Below, piece by piece: positions 14,507-24,744 of a stretch of DNA of 64,000 bases; the stretch's first letter is position 1; every line of letters begins with the position of its first letter. Source of the DNA: Nakamurella silvestris (GTDB lineage: Bacteria; Actinomycetota; Actinomycetes; Mycobacteriales; Nakamurellaceae); the NCBI GenBank assembly GCA_003576535.1, contig QXCQ01000206.1:75326-139325 (forward strand). Direction: 5' to 3'. The notes beneath the pieces were generated by a model. That model worked only from the letters and a program-made list of their open reading frames with translations, had not been told where the DNA came from and made no database searches. The position numbers were made by a program, and so were the translations under genes.

Positions 14507-16379
14507 TCGCCTGCCCCCACGTTCCCAGGACCACATCAATAGTTCCCTGCAGTTCCTTGCTGGGGTGGCCGCTCTTCCACGCCTCAAGCACCGGCTGATA
14601 CGTTGCCTTGTCGAGGTTACGAAGCTTCATTGCCGTGACAGGTTCGACGTCAGGAACCGGAAGTGCCTTCAGAGCTGCGACAACATTGGCCTGCGTCGCG
14701 GGCTGGAGGCCCGCGAGCCGCAGCATGCTCTCGACGGTGTACTTCTGGATCGACGGCTGGTCGCGCGTGCGGCGACCAAGATGGCTGACCAGAAGTTGTG
14801 CGTCCGCCTCGGGAAGGACGCGCAGCGTGTCATCGCTGATCCCGGCTCGATCGACCTTGAGACTCGAGCTGAGGGCAGCGGCAACATCGCGGAGCCGCTC
14901 GGGAAGACCGGTGTCAATAACTTCGATCTTGGCGAACGAGGCCGCAAGATAGAGATAGCCAGAGATCGTGGTCGCGTCGAGTGTTGGTGGTAGCTTCGCC
15001 CAACGCACGAGCGTGTCAGAGAACGAGTCCTCCTTGGCGGCGGGCTCGGCTACCGGCGTGGCCTTCGGCGGGCGCGCCCCCTTGGCTTTCTCGTCCCTGC
15101 CGGCCTCGACCAGTTCCTCCGTGGGCTGAGCGGGTGCCTGGTTGGCAAGCGCATCGAGCGCCTCCAGACGATCCCTAAGCTGGTTAGACGCCAGCCAGTC
15201 GAGGACCGTCTCAAAGTCGTTCTTGAGCAGACGCTCCAGAACCATCAGCTTGGCGATCGCATCAGACTCCAACGTGATCCCGCGCCTGCCCGCCACCGCA
15301 CGGCGGACGTTGAGGTCATTCAGGAATCGCTTGATCCGGCGCGGGTTGCCATGGAACTTCTCGTACAGGATCGGCGTCAGCCGTGCCGCTGTCGCTAGGT
15401 GCTGCGTCAGCGCAGACTGCTCGGGAAGTTCGAGGTCGTCGATACTGCCACCATCACGGCGCAGCTGATCGCACTGCTCGACGAGAGCCGTGAAGCTATC
15501 GGCCTCAAATTCTGATCGCGCGAGCAACAGGAACAGGTACGCCTGCGTATCAAAGCGGCTCAGGCCCGGTAGCGGAATCGTGGTCTGGACGATCTTGTGC
15601 AGATAGAGCTTGGCGGGCGCCTCGTCGCCGTCCTTCTCAGCCGGTGGCGTCTTCAGCCTCTGCTGGATCGCGTCCGCGACACGGTCCTCATCAGCAGCAA
15701 TGACAAATGACATGCCCTTCGCGGACAGGAAGAGTCGGATCGCCTCGAGCGTGTCGACCACCGTGTCGGGCAGACACCGATCCAGATCGTCGACCAGCAC
15801 AACGACTCGGGAGATGTGTGCAAGGCTCTTTGACTGGAGGAGCGTGCCGAACTCCGACCGGAACTCATCCATCCCACGCCCGCCGCCAAGCTCCTCGGGC
15901 TTGCCATCGTTAACGAGGTTGAGCAGGTCGTCGGGATTCGGAAGCTGCAGAGTCACAGCAGTCATCGCCGCCATCTTGATCGCTTTCGACCAATTCACCC
16001 GTCTAGCCAGGCCACGGAGAACCCCCATGGCCTTGTCGTCCAGACCCTCTTTGATCTCACCTTGGAGCGCCAAGAGCACCTCCGTGATGAGGCTCTCCTT
16101 TGGCCCCACAGATGGGTCATAGCGCCACGGCTGTGTCGAGATCACGAGCACCTTCGTGTCGAGACCCTGTGAGCGCTCCTTGATGTCGGCCTGGATCAGT
16201 TCAAGCACGCTGGTCTTGCCGCTACCCCAGGCGCCCGACAGCCCTATCGCGACCGGATCAAGCCCATCATCGAAGAGCGTATCCGCAACGGTCGAGGCGA
16301 CGGCACGAAACGACAGCAGATCTTGCACTGCTGGCTCATCGGACCAGAGCGGGAAGCTTGTGGCCTCTTGAACGGTCAC
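14496..16379 (-). CDS. qatA: QatA, KAP-family P-loop NTPase
   Basis: A 627-residue protein when started at the GTG at 16379, which overlaps the preceding stop as GTGA; a TTG at 16397 would add six residues. GLSGAWGSGKTSVLEL is the Walker A motif, and RVVVLVDDLDRCLP is the Walker B of KAP NTPases (D-D-L-D-R-C). Hydrophobic residues near AAMTAVTLQL between the two motifs match the insertion with membrane-facing helices common in KAP proteins. The C-terminal region has an Ala/Glu/Lys-rich linker and a helical domain. In Qat systems this is the ATPase gene, listed first. It is the fifth gene of an operon that starts with hsdM, so its expression appears tied to the R-M genes. Confidence 0.87.
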   Translation of the reverse strand: MTVQEATSFPLWSDEPAVQDLLSFRAVASTVADTLFDDGLDPVAIGLSGAWGSGKTSVLELIQADIKERSQGLDTKVLVISTQPWRYDPSVGPKESLITEVLLALQGEIKEGLDDKAMGVLRGLARRVNWSKAIKMAAMTAVTLQLPNPDDLLNLVNDGKPEELGGGRGMDEFRSEFGTLLQSKSLAHISRVVVLVDDLDRCLPDTVVDTLEAIRLFLSAKGMSFVIAADEDRVADAIQQRLKTPPAEKDGDEAPAKLYLHKIVQTTIPLPGLSRFDTQAYLFLLLARSEFEADSFTALVEQCDQLRRDGGSIDDLELPEQSALTQHLATAARLTPILYEKFHGNPRRIKRFLNDLNVRRAVAGRRGITLESDAIAKLMVLERLLKNDFETVLDWLASNQLRDRLEALDALANQAPAQPTEELVEAGRDEKAKGARPPKATPVAEPAAKEDSFSDTLVRWAKLPPTLDATTISGYLYLAASFAKIEVIDTGLPERLRDVAAALSSSLKVDRAGISDDTLRVLPEADAQLLVSHLGRRTRDQPSIQKYTVESMLRLAGLQPATQANVVAALKALPVPDVEPVTAMKLRNLDKATYQPVLEAWKSGHPSKELQGTIDVVLGTWGQANGN

Positions 16380-17083
16380 GACACGCCTCCCATCCAAAGA
16401 GCGGCGCCCTGTCGCGCTAGCTCCGCCTTGCGCGTGTCGTGGTCCGGAAGGATGCGCCCCACGAGCGCCCAGAAAGTCGGGCCATGGTGCGGTTCCCCAA
16501 GATGGGCGAGTTCATGCACGAGCACGTAGTCGACGAGCGATGGCGATAACTGGAGCGTCGCCCAGTGAATGCGGACTCGACGCCCCGCCATAGCAGTCCC
16601 CCATTTACTGCCGAGGTCCGCGACCTCGATAGGGCCGGCATCAACCCGTAGCCGTTCTGCCCATGCCTTGGCTCGGGGACGCAACCACGCCTCGCCGCAC
16701 CGCTGGTACCAGGCGACAAGACTTGCCTCACCAGTCCCTATGAGCGGCCTCGGCAAGACGAGTCGTCCACGCTCCAGGCGAACAGCACCGTTCACGTCGC
16801 TGATCTTCAGGCGGTGGCTTCGGCCGAGATACAGGAAGCCTTCGCCGTCGACGAGTTCCTTGGTGACCGGCTCGTGCTGGAGCATCTCCTTCTCGGCGAG
16901 CTTGCGGTAAACCCAATCGCGTTTTGAGGCGAGGAACCGGGTCAGTTCGTCCGTGTCCACATCGCCGGCCGCCCGCAGTCGCAGGGAGCCGTCAGCCTCG
17001 ATCGTGAGCTTGGCCCTGCGGCTGGCGCCACCGGTCTCTACCGGAACCCGCAGCCCATCGAGGTGAAGCACGGCAGTACTCAT
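16376..17083 (-). CDS. YgjP/SprT-like zinc metallopeptidase
   Basis: A 235-residue protein. The motif VHELAHLGEPHHGPTFW supplies H-E-x-x-H plus a third histidine, as in the YgjP-like (DUF45) peptidase family. Its ATG overlaps the hsdR stop by four bases and its stop overlaps the qatA start by four bases. YgjP-like genes commonly sit immediately after hsdR in type I restriction loci; their role there is unknown, possibly processing or turnover of the restriction complex. Family call is strong, role inferred from neighbours. Confidence 0.82.
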   Translation of the reverse strand: MSTAVLHLDGLRVPVETGGASRRAKLTIEADGSLRLRAAGDVDTDELTRFLASKRDWVYRKLAEKEMLQHEPVTKELVDGEGFLYLGRSHRLKISDVNGAVRLERGRLVLPRPLIGTGEASLVAWYQRCGEAWLRPRAKAWAERLRVDAGPIEVADLGSKWGTAMAGRRVRIHWATLQLSPSLVDYVLVHELAHLGEPHHGPTFWALVGRILPDHDTRKAELARQGAALWMGGVS

Positions 17084-20000
17084 GGACGCCTCTTTGCTGC
17101 CACACGCTGGGCGATCAATGCCTGGTTCGCCCGCGCCAGTTCCATAACCCTGTCAGCGACGGCGGCCTGCTCAACAAAGGGAAACAGGTCACGGTCATCG
17201 AGGGTATGGGTGATCTGCTTACGCAGCACGTCCTGGGCATGAGGGTTATGCCAGAAGCGGACCAGACCAGCGTGATCCGCAATCTCGACAACGATCTCCT
17301 CGGCCAGGTGCACGATGTCGACGCGAACCTCGTCAGGCAGGGTCGCGTCCGTGGCAAACTCACCTTCCAGCAGGCCGTAGAAGCGGGCTACCAGCGGATC
17401 CTCGTGGGCGCGATCCGCGCCACCGGACTGATCGGTGGCGTCGCCGAGCAGCACCTCCAGGGCCAGACTGAGCTGTTCCCACTTGCCCGTGAGTGTCTTG
17501 AGGATTTCGTCGAGGCGTTCGGAGAGCTTGGTGTAGCGGGCCGGGTCCTCGTCGAAGTTCTTGCGGATGTGAAACCGCAGAGCATGTTCCATCTCCGAAG
17601 CCTTGGCTTTGTCCGAGGTGAGGCCCTTTACCTTGGCGAGGAAGTCCGGCGCGGTAATCGAGACGGGTGGGATCTTAGTGGCGATGTCGAGTGAGGTGAC
17701 GTGCTCATCGATGAGAGCTCGCACCTTCTCCCCATACAGCGACGGGTCGAAGTCGCCCAGGCCGTCATCGCGGTAGCGGCGACGTGCCACCTTCTGGATG
17801 ATGCCGAGACGCTTAGCGTCGCCCACGAACGGAAGCCCCTCAGGGCGCGGCAAGACGGTGTCCAGCGTGGTCAAGAACTGCTTGAGCAGCACGCCGAAGC
17901 GAGCGCGAAGTGCCTCGTCGGAGAGGACATCGACGCAGTCCTCGATGTCCTCGTCGGTGTCGAAGGTGTCGATGCCTGCCTGCGCGAACACAGCCACTGT
18001 CCTAGCATGACGGTCACGCAGCTTGGGGACCTCGTCGGTGATCGAGGCCAATGCTCCAATCGCATCCTCAGCGTCTTCCGGCGCGTAGGCCTGGAGCGCC
18101 TTCTGCAAATGAGCACCGACGCCGAAGTAGTCGACTAGGAATCCCGCTGCCTTACCCTTTGCTGTGCGGTTGACCCGGGCGATGGCCTGCAGCAGCTCGG
18201 CGTCCTGGATGAAGCGGTCGAGATACAGCACCTGCTCAACGGGCGCGTCGAACCCGGTCAGCAGCATGGTGCGGACCAGCAGGAAAGCCACCGGACTGGC
18301 TTGTTCCCCGGTTGGGCCGAGCGACTTCTTGAAGTCCGCAATAACGGCGTCCTGGCGGGTCTTGTCGGTCCACTGAGCCCAGGTGGGATCGTCGTTATTG
18401 CTGCCGGAGATGACCGGCACGAAGTCCAGGATGCGGATCAGTTCGACGTGCGGCAGGGCCCGGATCAGGACCTGCTTGCGGCGGTCGAGTTCATCAATGT
18501 TGAGGCTGCCGTCGGCTGCGCCGCTGACGAGATGCTCGGGCAGGGCCTCGATTTGGGCGACGAGGACGTCGCGGGCGACCAGTAACGCGTCGCGGTAGCG
18601 AACCGTCGCCAGGCGGCTGGTGGCGGATAACTGTGCTTTGAATCCGCCTGGCAGCACGGTCGAGACGTAGTGCCAGAGCATTGACTTCGCCTTGGCGGCA
18701 ATGAGCTTCGGGGCTTCGAGGACCGCACCGGTGGTGGCGTAGCGGGCCTTGAGCTTCTCGACCTCCTCCGCGGTGTGTTCGGTGAACATGTCCTCGAACA
18801 GCTCGTCGAGGTCGCTGCCACCGGCCACGGCGCCCTTGGCGGTGCGGCCTTCGTAGAAGATCGGGACGACCGCGCCGTCGTCCTCTGCCTGACGGATCGT
18901 GTACTTGTCGATGAACGTGCCGAAGATGGCGTCGGTGCGCTTCTTGCCCTCCCGCATAATCGGGGTGCCCGTGAAGCCGATCTTTGCCGCGTTCGGCAGA
19001 GCGGCCATCAGGTTGGCGTGCAGGGTCGAGGTTTGGGAGCGATGGGCCTCGTCGACCAGGATCACGACGTTCTCGTCGGTGTTGAGGACGCCGAGCACCT
19101 CGTTCTTCTCGTCACCCGCCATCCGCGTCTCGCCCGCACCCGAGGCGTCGGAGTCTCGGTACTTCTGAATCATGGCGAAGACCAGGGCCGGGCCCTTCTC
19201 GGCCAGGATCGTCTTGAGTCTGCTGGTGCGGCGGGCTCGCTGAACGCCCTCACCGGAGAGCCTCGCCGTCTCCGACAGCTGCTTCTCAAGATCGGTCCGA
19301 TCCGTGACGACCACGACCTTGAAGGCTCGTAGCACTACATCCGAGCGCATCGCCCGGACGAGGAACACCATCGTGAGCGACTTGCCCGAGCCCTGGGTGT
19401 GCCAGATTAGACCGCCTCGGCGGTCGCTCTCACCATCGACAGCGCGAGTCTTGCCGGTCTGTAGCCGCTGCAGCGCCCGGCCCACCGCGCGGTACTGCTG
19501 GTAGCGGGCAACGAGCTTGATCCGCCGGCCGTTCACCTCGGTGAACAGCGTGAAGTGCCGGACAATGTCTAGCAGATTGGCCGGGGTCAGCATGCCGGCC
19601 ACGAGCAGTTCCTGCCCCGTCAGATCAGCCGGTGGCTTCGCGAGATGCGCGCCTAGTTCGTCGCGCGAGAGCGGAGCTGCGTCCTTCCACTCTAAGTAGT
19701 GCTCCGGACCAGAGGTGAAGGTGCCGACGCGCGCCTTGTCGTCGTAGGTCGAGACGACGAATTGATTGGTCCAGAACAGCTGCTCGTTACCTTCAGGTGC
19801 ACCGAGGCCACGCTGATTGGCGTACCGACGCAGCTGGTTGATGCCCTCCGCCATCGGGTCGGTGACGTACGGGCTCTTGCATTCGATTACTACTAGCGGG
19901 ATGCCATTCACGAACAGCACCACATCCGGAGCGACGAATTTCTTCGCCTGCCCACCAGGCTCATCCACCCTGAACTGGTTGATCGCGAGGAAGTCGTTGC

Positions 20001-20382
20001 ACTCCGGGTTCTCGAAGTCTATGAAGCGGATCCGCTGCGACCGGCCCTGATCCCACTCTGGAAGCCCCGATACAGACACGCCCTCAAGCAGGCGCTCAGT
20101 CATCCGCTCGTTGAGTTCGATGAGCTTGCCCACCTCAGATCGCGTCAGCGATGAAACTGCTTCCGAGAGACGGGAATCGTCAAGCCATGCTGCACCACCC
20201 GGACCAGGATTGATCTTGAGCAGAGCCACCCGAAGACGGTCCTCGAGGATCGAGCCACGGAACGACTCGCGCTCCGTGACAGACGGATCTGACTTCGAGC
20301 CCTCGATAACCGACCAGCCAATACCCGAAAGCTGACCTAGTAACGGCTTCTCGACATTGGTGTACTCAGGGCCGGCAATCAC
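17080..20382 (-). CDS. hsdR: Type I restriction enzyme R subunit (translocase and endonuclease)
   Basis: An 1100-residue protein, usual length for HsdR. The start is GTG at 20382 behind an AGGAGG ribosome binding site and overlaps the hsdS stop as GTGA. An N-terminal PD-(D/E)XK nuclease domain has D in VAPDVVLFVNG (about 153) and E-x-K in VVIECKSP (167-169). The motor has Walker A TQGSGKS (about 329-335), DEAH (444-447), and later LLTGFDAP and QAIARVNRTAKGK. The C-terminal helical region would bind the methylase core. It should translocate and cut DNA unmethylated at the HsdS target. All catalytic motifs look intact. Confidence 0.93.
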   Translation of the reverse strand: MIAGPEYTNVEKPLLGQLSGIGWSVIEGSKSDPSVTERESFRGSILEDRLRVALLKINPGPGGAAWLDDSRLSEAVSSLTRSEVGKLIELNERMTERLLEGVSVSGLPEWDQGRSQRIRFIDFENPECNDFLAINQFRVDEPGGQAKKFVAPDVVLFVNGIPLVVIECKSPYVTDPMAEGINQLRRYANQRGLGAPEGNEQLFWTNQFVVSTYDDKARVGTFTSGPEHYLEWKDAAPLSRDELGAHLAKPPADLTGQELLVAGMLTPANLLDIVRHFTLFTEVNGRRIKLVARYQQYRAVGRALQRLQTGKTRAVDGESDRRGGLIWHTQGSGKSLTMVFLVRAMRSDVVLRAFKVVVVTDRTDLEKQLSETARLSGEGVQRARRTSRLKTILAEKGPALVFAMIQKYRDSDASGAGETRMAGDEKNEVLGVLNTDENVVILVDEAHRSQTSTLHANLMAALPNAAKIGFTGTPIMREGKKRTDAIFGTFIDKYTIRQAEDDGAVVPIFYEGRTAKGAVAGGSDLDELFEDMFTEHTAEEVEKLKARYATTGAVLEAPKLIAAKAKSMLWHYVSTVLPGGFKAQLSATSRLATVRYRDALLVARDVLVAQIEALPEHLVSGAADGSLNIDELDRRKQVLIRALPHVELIRILDFVPVISGSNNDDPTWAQWTDKTRQDAVIADFKKSLGPTGEQASPVAFLLVRTMLLTGFDAPVEQVLYLDRFIQDAELLQAIARVNRTAKGKAAGFLVDYFGVGAHLQKALQAYAPEDAEDAIGALASITDEVPKLRDRHARTVAVFAQAGIDTFDTDEDIEDCVDVLSDEALRARFGVLLKQFLTTLDTVLPRPEGLPFVGDAKRLGIIQKVARRRYRDDGLGDFDPSLYGEKVRALIDEHVTSLDIATKIPPVSITAPDFLAKVKGLTSDKAKASEMEHALRFHIRKNFDEDPARYTKLSERLDEILKTLTGKWEQLSLALEVLLGDATDQSGGADRAHEDPLVARFYGLLEGEFATDATLPDEVRVDIVHLAEEIVVEIADHAGLVRFWHNPHAQDVLRKQITHTLDDRDLFPFVEQAAVADRVMELARANQALIAQRVAAKRRP

Positions 20383-21557
20383 GATCTGCCCTCCTTTCGG
20401 AGGCGGACGTCACCTGCGAGCAGGTCCTTAGCAAGCCCTAGTCGTTCTGACTGCAACTTCCTGAGAGTTAACTCATCCGATGAAATGACATCGTCGAACT
20501 TCTTCATACTGGCTACGATCCGGGTTTGAGCTGCCATATCAGGAACAGGAATCTCGAACCGCTTGAGGACATGGATCGAGACCTCGGCCCTCGTAGTTCC
20601 GACTACTACTAGATCTAGTCTTCTCTGTGCCATCTCGCTAAGGAAGTACTGACATACGAAGTGCGGGTCAAGTACCGAAGATAGTCGAAGCCGCGCAATC
20701 TCCCTACTAATATTGCCCTGGTAGTGATTAGGGACCACACCAACCCGTCCGATAGTGCCCTTGATAGATAGTAGGAGATCCCCCGGAGCCACACGGCTAC
20801 GACGGTAACGTCGATCGACGAAGGACGAAGTTCGATGCAAACCTGTTTCAAAGTCACCCTGCAAATCGCGGATGGATAGCACCGGGACCCCACTCGGATC
20901 ATACGAGCCTGACTGAACGATTCCGTAACAGATATCTTCAGCACAAAGGTCGACTAGCGGTCTTGTCACGCCTGAAGAAACCTCATCCACCAACTTAGCA
21001 AGTACTCCGTTGCGCATTGCTTTCAGTTTGTGAATTATCCTAGAAGTGCTTTCGATTTGGTCATCAAGCGCATCCAGAATCTCGGCAATCCATCGCTGTT
21101 CTTCAATGGGCGGCAACAACAGCTGCATCGACGATAAAGACTTCTTATTTAGAGTCGCGCCCTTGATCGCCACGTCCGTAATCACCGACCGAGCGGAACT
21201 TGGCAAGACGTGCAGAAGATAACGTCGGTCTACTTGGTTGGGATCAGCAAAGAAGGCAGCGATTGCTTCATTGGTATACAAGTCGCGACCAGCCACCGAA
21301 GTACGTCCGATGGTCAGCTTAAAACTCATGAGGGGTGTTCCAGCCGGGACCAACTTGACGTTGCTCGACCTCACCCCGAGGTCTGAGATGTATTCCGCTG
21401 TCTCTGCGACCTCGTGGGCATGGAGATCTGCGATCGAGGCCCACGCATGACCGTTCTCTGGATCGGACCAGAATCTCGGCTGCTCGCGAGCCGGCGTTCC
21501 TCCAATCTCGATCCTCGCAACCGATGAGGCGGATACTGACCGCCAACCATCACTCAT
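20379..21557 (-). CDS. hsdS: Type I restriction-modification specificity subunit
   Basis: A 392-residue protein from the ATG at 21557, overlapping the hsdM stop by eight bases. Two half-sites are visible: the first target-recognition domain begins near [18 protein letters not shown] and ends in the conserved helix with [20 protein letters not shown]; the second ends in [19 protein letters not shown]. Each conserved helix spaces the two halves of the bipartite DNA target. The gene is visibly richer in A+T than hsdM and hsdR, as is usual for horizontally exchanged hsdS genes. The target sequence cannot be predicted by eye. Confidence 0.92.
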   Translation of the reverse strand: MSDGWRSVSASSVARIEIGGTPAREQPRFWSDPENGHAWASIADLHAHEVAETAEYISDLGVRSSNVKLVPAGTPLMSFKLTIGRTSVAGRDLYTNEAIAAFFADPNQVDRRYLLHVLPSSARSVITDVAIKGATLNKKSLSSMQLLLPPIEEQRWIAEILDALDDQIESTSRIIHKLKAMRNGVLAKLVDEVSSGVTRPLVDLCAEDICYGIVQSGSYDPSGVPVLSIRDLQGDFETGLHRTSSFVDRRYRRSRVAPGDLLLSIKGTIGRVGVVPNHYQGNISREIARLRLSSVLDPHFVCQYFLSEMAQRRLDLVVVGTTRAEVSIHVLKRFEIPVPDMAAQTRIVASMKKFDDVISSDELTLRKLQSERLGLAKDLLAGDVRLRKEGRS

Positions 21558-23955
21558 AGCCAAGCTCCGCAAGGAACCCAGCTAGCTTCGCCGCCGCGGC
21601 GTCCCGTTCGGCTTCGAGTGTCGAGAGCGGAGTCTGGTATTTGTCCCACCACATCTCGAAGGCGTCGATCACGGCGCGGCGGTGCCGGGTGATCCTGTCG
21701 CGTGCCTCGACCAACAGATCATGTTCCATCGCACCGAGCACGATCTGGCGAGCTGATGAATCACCAAGGGCCTCGCGGGCATCATTGAGCCGCTGAGCAA
21801 ACGCCGCCTTCTCAGCCTTGAGCTGCTTCTTGGTGGCGGTCAGCTTGGTCTTGAGCTTCTTGATCTCTTCGGACGAGACAGTCGCCTCACTCGGCTCAGC
21901 GTCCTCCTCGTCCTCCTCAGAGGCGATTGCCGCCTTGATCGTGGAGTCGAGCTCTGCAACCTCGGCTTCAACCGCGGCGAGCTGATCGAGGTACTCGGGC
22001 AGCAACGCACGGGCGATCTTGTGGTCGAGCGGGTCGACCTGGGCCTTCTCCTCGTCGAGGGCATCGATAACCGTGACAACCCACGCCTCGATCAAACCGC
22101 GGTAGCCGATCGTAGCCAAGGCCTTCAGATCCGGAAGGCTGACACCCCACCAAGAGGCGATGACGCCGCTGATCGCGAAGTGATCCAGCAGCGGTATCGC
22201 TTCCAGGGCACCGCGGAACGTCTCGACAAACTCTTTGCGCAGCTCAACAAGGTCGGCGGTTGACTGCAGCTTGTCGAAGCTGCAGGCCTCGGCCTTCCAC
22301 CACAGTCCGATCGCGGCGGTTACCGTTGCCTCGGCCGCGACCACGCCGGCATCCGCCTCGATCATGCGGCGCAGATCGCGCCGGTCCGTGACGGCATCGG
22401 CGAACTGCAAATAGCCCTCATCCTTCGGGATGAGGAGGTGTGCAGGCTTCATTCCGTGCGCGGCGAACAAGTCGGCCTTGGCCTCGACCTCGCGGATGGG
22501 GATGCCACCGTGCAGGTGCGCCCGAACGTCTTGCGGCTCAGGGTCTGGGGTGGTGTCGACGTAGCGGCGGATGTTGAGGTTGTCGTCGTTCTCGGCCAAC
22601 TCTTCCCGAGTAACGACATGGGCGAAGGCGGGCACGTCGCCGAAGGTTCGGTAGGCGGAGACGATCTTCTCGATGTGCTCGGGCTCTAGATAGTTCTGCG
22701 CCCGGCCTTCGCGGTAGTCGCGGTCGGCGTTGATGAAGAGCACCTTGCCCTTGCGCTCCGCGGGCTTGGACCCGAGCGAGCGCAGCACGAGGATGCAGGC
22801 TGGGATGCCGGTGCCATAGAAGAGCTGAGGTCCGAGCCCGATGACCGCTTCGATCAGGTCGTCGTCCAGGAGGCCGGTGCGGATGCGACCCTCGTCCCCG
22901 CCGCGGAAAAGCACACCGTGGGGCATGACGGTGGTGACCATGCCACCTGCACGGGTGACGCCCAGCATGTGCTGGACGAACATCAGGTCGGCCTTCTTGC
23001 CCTTCTCCGGGGTGTAGCCGTAGCGGAACCGCTCCGGGAACGGGATGGCATCGGCGGAGTAGTTCATGGAGAACGGTGGGTTGGTGATCACGCGATCGAA
23101 ACGCTGCAGCTCGCCACCGGTGATGTGGGCCGGGTCTTCGAGAGTGCCGTCGTCGTTGTTGCGGAGGTCGGCGTCAGGTATGCCGTGCAACAGCATGTTC
23201 ATCTTGGAGATGGCCCAGACGCTGCCGTCCTTTTCCTGTCCGGCCAACGCGAGGTTGCGGCCGTCGCCACCGGACTCCTCGACGTACTCCTTGGACAGGA
23301 TCAACATGCCGCCCGAGCCGGTGCACGGGTCGTAGACGCTCATGCCAGGACGCGGGTCAGCGATCTGCACCATCAGACGAACAACGTCACGAGGCGTGTA
23401 GAACTCGCCGCCCTTTTTGCCGGCAGAGTCCGCGAAGTCGCGGATCAGGTACTCGTAGGCCGCGCCGAGCAGGTCCGGGAACTCGAAGTCCTTCTGTCGA
23501 AGCGGGACCTTGTTGAAGTGCATGATCAGCTCACGCAGCTTCTTGTCCGACATCGACGACTGGCCGATCTTGCGGTTGAAGTCGATGTGCTGCAGCACCC
23601 CGTCAAGCGACCGGTTGCTGTGCTCCAAGTCTTCCAGCGCCTTGTTGAGGCCGCTGCCGACCGTCTTGTGGAGATGGTCGCGGATCTGCTCCCACCGGGC
23701 GCGCTGCGGGACGTAGAACGTGTCGTAGAAGGTTGGCGCTTCGGCTCGCTGCTCGGCTTCCGCCTGCGAGCGGCCACGAGCCAACTGGTCAGCGATCACC
23801 TGCCGCTGCTCCGCCTCGAACTGATCCGAGGCGTACTTCAGGAACAGCATCCCGAAGATGTACTCCTTGTAGGCCGAGGCCTCCATCGAGCCACGCAGGA
23901 CATCGGCGGCGGCGAAGAGGTGCCGTTCGAGCTGAGGTAACGTCAGCCGCGCCAT
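21550..23955 (-). CDS. hsdM: Type I restriction-modification DNA methyltransferase, extended C-terminus
   Basis: An 801-residue adenine methyltransferase, first gene of the defence operon. HsdM N-terminal helices (about 1-160) are followed by [18 protein letters not shown] motif I DPCTGSGG (209-216), and the catalytic NPPF (292-295). The protein is about 250-300 residues longer than a standard HsdM; the extra C-terminal part includes a Glu/Lys-rich coiled coil (about 680-740) ending in [20 protein letters not shown]. The extension may strengthen contacts with HsdS or serve another function. It methylates the target in complex with HsdS and protects host DNA. Confidence 0.92.
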   Translation of the reverse strand: MARLTLPQLERHLFAAADVLRGSMEASAYKEYIFGMLFLKYASDQFEAEQRQVIADQLARGRSQAEAEQRAEAPTFYDTFYVPQRARWEQIRDHLHKTVGSGLNKALEDLEHSNRSLDGVLQHIDFNRKIGQSSMSDKKLRELIMHFNKVPLRQKDFEFPDLLGAAYEYLIRDFADSAGKKGGEFYTPRDVVRLMVQIADPRPGMSVYDPCTGSGGMLILSKEYVEESGGDGRNLALAGQEKDGSVWAISKMNMLLHGIPDADLRNNDDGTLEDPAHITGGELQRFDRVITNPPFSMNYSADAIPFPERFRYGYTPEKGKKADLMFVQHMLGVTRAGGMVTTVMPHGVLFRGGDEGRIRTGLLDDDLIEAVIGLGPQLFYGTGIPACILVLRSLGSKPAERKGKVLFINADRDYREGRAQNYLEPEHIEKIVSAYRTFGDVPAFAHVVTREELAENDDNLNIRRYVDTTPDPEPQDVRAHLHGGIPIREVEAKADLFAAHGMKPAHLLIPKDEGYLQFADAVTDRRDLRRMIEADAGVVAAEATVTAAIGLWWKAEACSFDKLQSTADLVELRKEFVETFRGALEAIPLLDHFAISGVIASWWGVSLPDLKALATIGYRGLIEAWVVTVIDALDEEKAQVDPLDHKIARALLPEYLDQLAAVEAEVAELDSTIKAAIASEEDEEDAEPSEATVSSEEIKKLKTKLTATKKQLKAEKAAFAQRLNDAREALGDSSARQIVLGAMEHDLLVEARDRITRHRRAVIDAFEMWWDKYQTPLSTLEAERDAAAAKLAGFLAELGYE

Positions 23956-24744
23956 CAGCGCGTACCTCCGCGACTGGTCGAGTCAGCGAGCTCGTTCACG
24001 CGCATGCAAGCCATCCGTTCTGTCCTACTTCGTCACCTCCCCGTCGGCATGCCGGGGTCGGGGCTGTCATACGTCTCACTCTAGGAGTACCCACCGACAG
24101 TGGCCCCCGGGACCCGCCGTAGGAGCGAGCATCAAGCTCGACTTCGCCGGCGCCACGGCGAAGCAGTGCGCAGGGCGCACCGTAGAGGCTGGCGTTGGTT
24201 TGTAAGCGGGTTTGATGCATAGATGAGTTCTTGGGTGACGAATCGTCCGCCAATCATGAAATAGCTGATGGCGACGACACGCCACGTCGCGCCCTGCCGT
24301 CCCACCACACGGGATTCTGGGCTCAGGGCGCTGTCTCCATTATGTCGGAAACGACTGCGATCGGATGCCGTGGAATTGACAACGCTTCGTGTCTAGCCAG
24401 CGCAGGGCGGCACCCTGCGTGCTGCAGCCAAGCATGCGCGGGTGCCGTATTGCGTCGCCAACATCGCCTTCGGGTCACCGGCCCGAAGAATACAAATTTG
24501 CAGCGATAGCATGAGTGTTATCCGGTCAATATTGACCTTGCTGTACGCCGTGGCGTCGCATTCGACTACTCCAGGCGAGAGGTTGAACGACCCTGGCACC
24601 GAGAGGAAATGTCAAGATACACAAGTTATCGCTGCGGAACCAATAGTGCCTGAATTAAGACCTAGATGTGAAAAGCTCCGAGGTTCAATACTTGCGAGTC
24701 GGGATAGGCTAATTCTGCTATCAATGTTATATTGAAATTCTGAG
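23956..24744. other. 789-base intergenic region upstream of the hsdM operon
   Basis: No convincing gene is seen; short open frames on both strands lack family signals or ribosome binding sites. The first 250 bases next to hsdM are G+C-rich and must hold the operon promoter, though I could not pick a clear -35/-10 pair. The part from about 24480 to 24744 is markedly A+T-rich for this genome and leads into the prepilin-like pseudogene. A short hairpin cgcaggg...ccctgcg lies near 24403-24421. Confidence 0.5.
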
